DNA from: JAZKFR01 sp040386295
Lineage (GTDB): Bacteria > Pseudomonadota > Gammaproteobacteria > Burkholderiales > Rhodocyclaceae
Direction of reading: 5' to 3'
Length of the DNA: 34,969 nucleotides
NCBI GenBank assembly: GCA_040386295.1
Contig: JAZKFR010000143.1
Coordinates: 1 to 34,969 of the forward strand
The notes beneath the pieces were generated by a model that was not told the origin of the DNA, did not search any database, and saw only the letters and a program-made list of their open reading frames with translations. Shown here one piece after another: positions 33,861 through 34,969 of the stretch (within the stretch, counting starts at the first letter, position 1; every line of letters begins with the position of its first letter). The translations under genes and the position numbers were made by a program.

Positions 33861-34091
33861 GAGATGAACTTCCAAAATTGTTGCATTGCATTGTAGCGAT
33901 TTGTCCATGGCTGTGCTTGCTACTTGCCAAGTACGCGCGCTTAGCTATTGGGTTGTGCATGCCTCTTGTGCTGGCCTGTGTCCCATGCCAAGCATTGTCA
34001 GAGGCTCGCTCGGCTTAATGGTGCCCACCTTAAGGCTTTGTGGCACTATCGATCTTGCATTGAAGAGGTCTTGTTGTGCCTACTCTTATCA

Positions 34092-34123
34092 AAGGCGACA
34101 CACGCCCTGCCTTGTGTCGCCTT
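34092..34123. repeat. Inverted repeat in the leader region of the ParA-like gene
   Basis: AAGGCGACACA (34092-34102) and TGTGTCGCCTT (34113-34123) form an 11-pair perfect stem with a ten-base loop. No T run follows. It lies 68 bases before the ParA-like start, within the 330-base gap 33861-34190 that otherwise holds no recognisable gene. It could be an operator or an mRNA structure. Confidence 0.7.
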
Positions 34124-34190
34124 GCACCGTACTGAGTGCCTTCAGCTTTGCCTGTATGGGCAAACACCATTCATCAATCAAGGGGAAAAA

Positions 34191-34808
34191 ATGCGGGCAA
34201 TACTGGTTGCGAATCCAAAAGGCGGCGCTGGCAAAACAACGCTCGCCACCAATCTTGCGGGACATTATGCAAATGCTGGGCACAGCGTTAGTTTGTGCGA
34301 CTTGGATCGGCAACAATCTTCGCTGCGTTGGCTAGCCTTTCGTCCCCCCGCGCTACCTGCGGTGACCGGCTATTTTGCTGGCAACCAAATGCTCATCAAA
34401 TTACCCAAAGAAAACGATCGGGTCGTCATAGACGCCCCGGCAGGGCTTCAGGGCTACAAGCTGACAGACTATCTGCGCCTAGTCGACAAAGTGATCATTC
34501 CCGTTGTGCCTTCAGTGTTTGACATGGCGGCGACCGAAGACTTTCTCGGCTCCCTGCGTCAAGAAATGCGTGGGCGCCCCAACGTCCTTGGGATTGCAGC
34601 TATGCGCGTAGATCCTCGAACGCGCGCCGCAGCCATGCTTGAAGAATTCCTCAAACACTTTGACGTGCCCATCCTCAGCTACATTCGCAACACGCAAAAT
34701 TATGTCAATGTCGCAGCCGCAGGCCAAAGCATATTCGACACCCCTCGTGCACGTCATCGACGCGATATTGAACAATGGGATGCGATGTTGCAGTGGCTAG
34801 AAAGCTAG
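34191..34808 (+). CDS. Small ParA/MinD-superfamily ATPase
   Basis: A 205-residue deviant-Walker ATPase: NPKGGAGKTTLATNLAGHY (Walker A residues 10-17 with the signature Lys10), CDLDRQQSS (Walker A' Asp37/Asp39) and VVIDAPAGLQGY (Walker B). It lacks the N-terminal DNA-binding domain of plasmid ParA and has no ParB or parS next to it, so it resembles the orphan ParA-like proteins that position cargo such as chemotaxis arrays, pili or granules. The ATG at 34191 has AAGGGG five bases upstream and gives the family start; the frame open to 33948 is not supported. It ends 110 bases before the initiator tRNA gene. Cargo unknown. Confidence 0.9.
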   Translation: MRAILVANPKGGAGKTTLATNLAGHYANAGHSVSLCDLDRQQSSLRWLAFRPPALPAVTGYFAGNQMLIKLPKENDRVVIDAPAGLQGYKLTDYLRLVDKVIIPVVPSVFDMAATEDFLGSLRQEMRGRPNVLGIAAMRVDPRTRAAAMLEEFLKHFDVPILSYIRNTQNYVNVAAAGQSIFDTPRARHRRDIEQWDAMLQWLES

Positions 34809-34871
34809 TCCGGAACGCGCCTTCATTAGGCCAATCTTGGCAGTCAGCTAGAGAAAATAAGCAAAATAAAG

Positions 34872-34900
34872 TTGACCAAGAGCGCCATGCTTGCTATAGT
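34872..34900 (+). promoter_or_regulatory. Sigma-70 promoter of the initiator tRNA gene
   Basis: TTGACC (34872-34877) and TATAGT (34895-34900) are separated by 17 bases, and the mature tRNA would start 17 bases after the -10 box. The -10 sequence is identical to that of the rplU promoter. Confidence 0.88.
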
Positions 34901-34917
34901 TTCGCCTCTCTACCGGA

Positions 34918-34969
34918 CGCGGGGTGGAGCAGTCTGGCAGCTCGTCGGGCTCATAACCCGAAGGTCACA
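34918..34969 (+). tRNA. Initiator tRNA-fMet (CAT), 3' part outside the window
   Basis: The sequence begins CGCGGGGTGGAGCAG and contains the anticodon loop CTCATAA (anticodon CAT at 34952-34954) flanked by GGG and CCC. The three G-C pairs of the anticodon stem and the 5' C (which would face A72, unpaired) are the initiator signatures. The window ends in the variable/T-arm region, so the 3' half is missing. Confidence 0.96.

Overview
The window is chromosomal DNA of a betaproteobacterium, most likely order Burkholderiales. The evidence is gene order and protein character: glyQ-glyS-gmhB-plsC-ygjP, dnaX-ybaB-recR with the SRP RNA gene just upstream of dnaX, rplU-rpmA-obgE-proB, pmbA/yjgA/mog, and a PhaM-type polyhydroxybutyrate granule protein. 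Genus cannot be fixed from sequence reading alone. Coding density is high, and no insertion sequence, prophage, integrase or CRISPR array was seen.

Layout. 1-2467: 3' part of a PilY1/PilC type IV pilus adhesin gene, then a TonB-like protein gene. 2526-5715: strong promoter, rplU, rpmA, terminator, obgE, proB. 5771-6220: unrecognised protein. 6230-11506 (minus): glyQ, glyS, gmhB, plsC and a YgjP-like metallopeptidase, transcribed right to left. 11686-14876 (minus): 4.5S SRP RNA (ffs), dnaX, ybaB, recR. 15404-17442 (plus): TRAP transporter membrane subunits dctQ and dctM, without a substrate-binding protein gene. 17660-17709: long perfect-stem terminator. 17755-25054 (minus): in transcription order hslV, hslU, an HlyD-type adaptor, an ABC ATPase, a membrane-associated methyltransferase, phaM and an acyl-CoA carboxylase carboxyltransferase (mccB-like). 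25122-26504 (minus): pmbA. 26657-29455 (plus): yjgA/darP, mog, ubiB. 29503-30872 (minus): FKBP peptidyl-prolyl isomerase and an RluF-like pseudouridine synthase. 31174-33104 (plus): HPt-like/HD-GYP protein coupled to tcdA. 33036-33860 (minus): IclR regulator. 34191-34808 (plus): small ParA-like ATPase. 34918-end: initiator tRNA-Met, cut by the window edge, behind a consensus sigma-70 promoter.

Functionally most of the window is housekeeping: translation (L21, L27, GlyRS, SRP RNA, initiator tRNA, Obg, DarP, RluF-like, TcdA), replication/repair (DnaX, RecR, YbaB), proteostasis (HslUV, TldE/PmbA, FKBP) and cofactors (Mog, UbiB). The accessory interest lies in incomplete or unusual modules: a TRAP transporter without its binding protein and with a leftover start-like site downstream; an adaptor+ATPase efflux-type operon in which the expected permease is absent and a membrane methyltransferase is translationally coupled; a lone carboxyltransferase beta subunit; an HD-GYP protein with an HPt-like front end and altered motif residues; and an orphan ParA-like ATPase beside the initiator tRNA. 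I did not find a clear, wholly new multi-gene system; the best candidates for follow-up are the permease-less ABC operon, the HPt/HD-GYP-tcdA pair and the unrecognised gene after proB.
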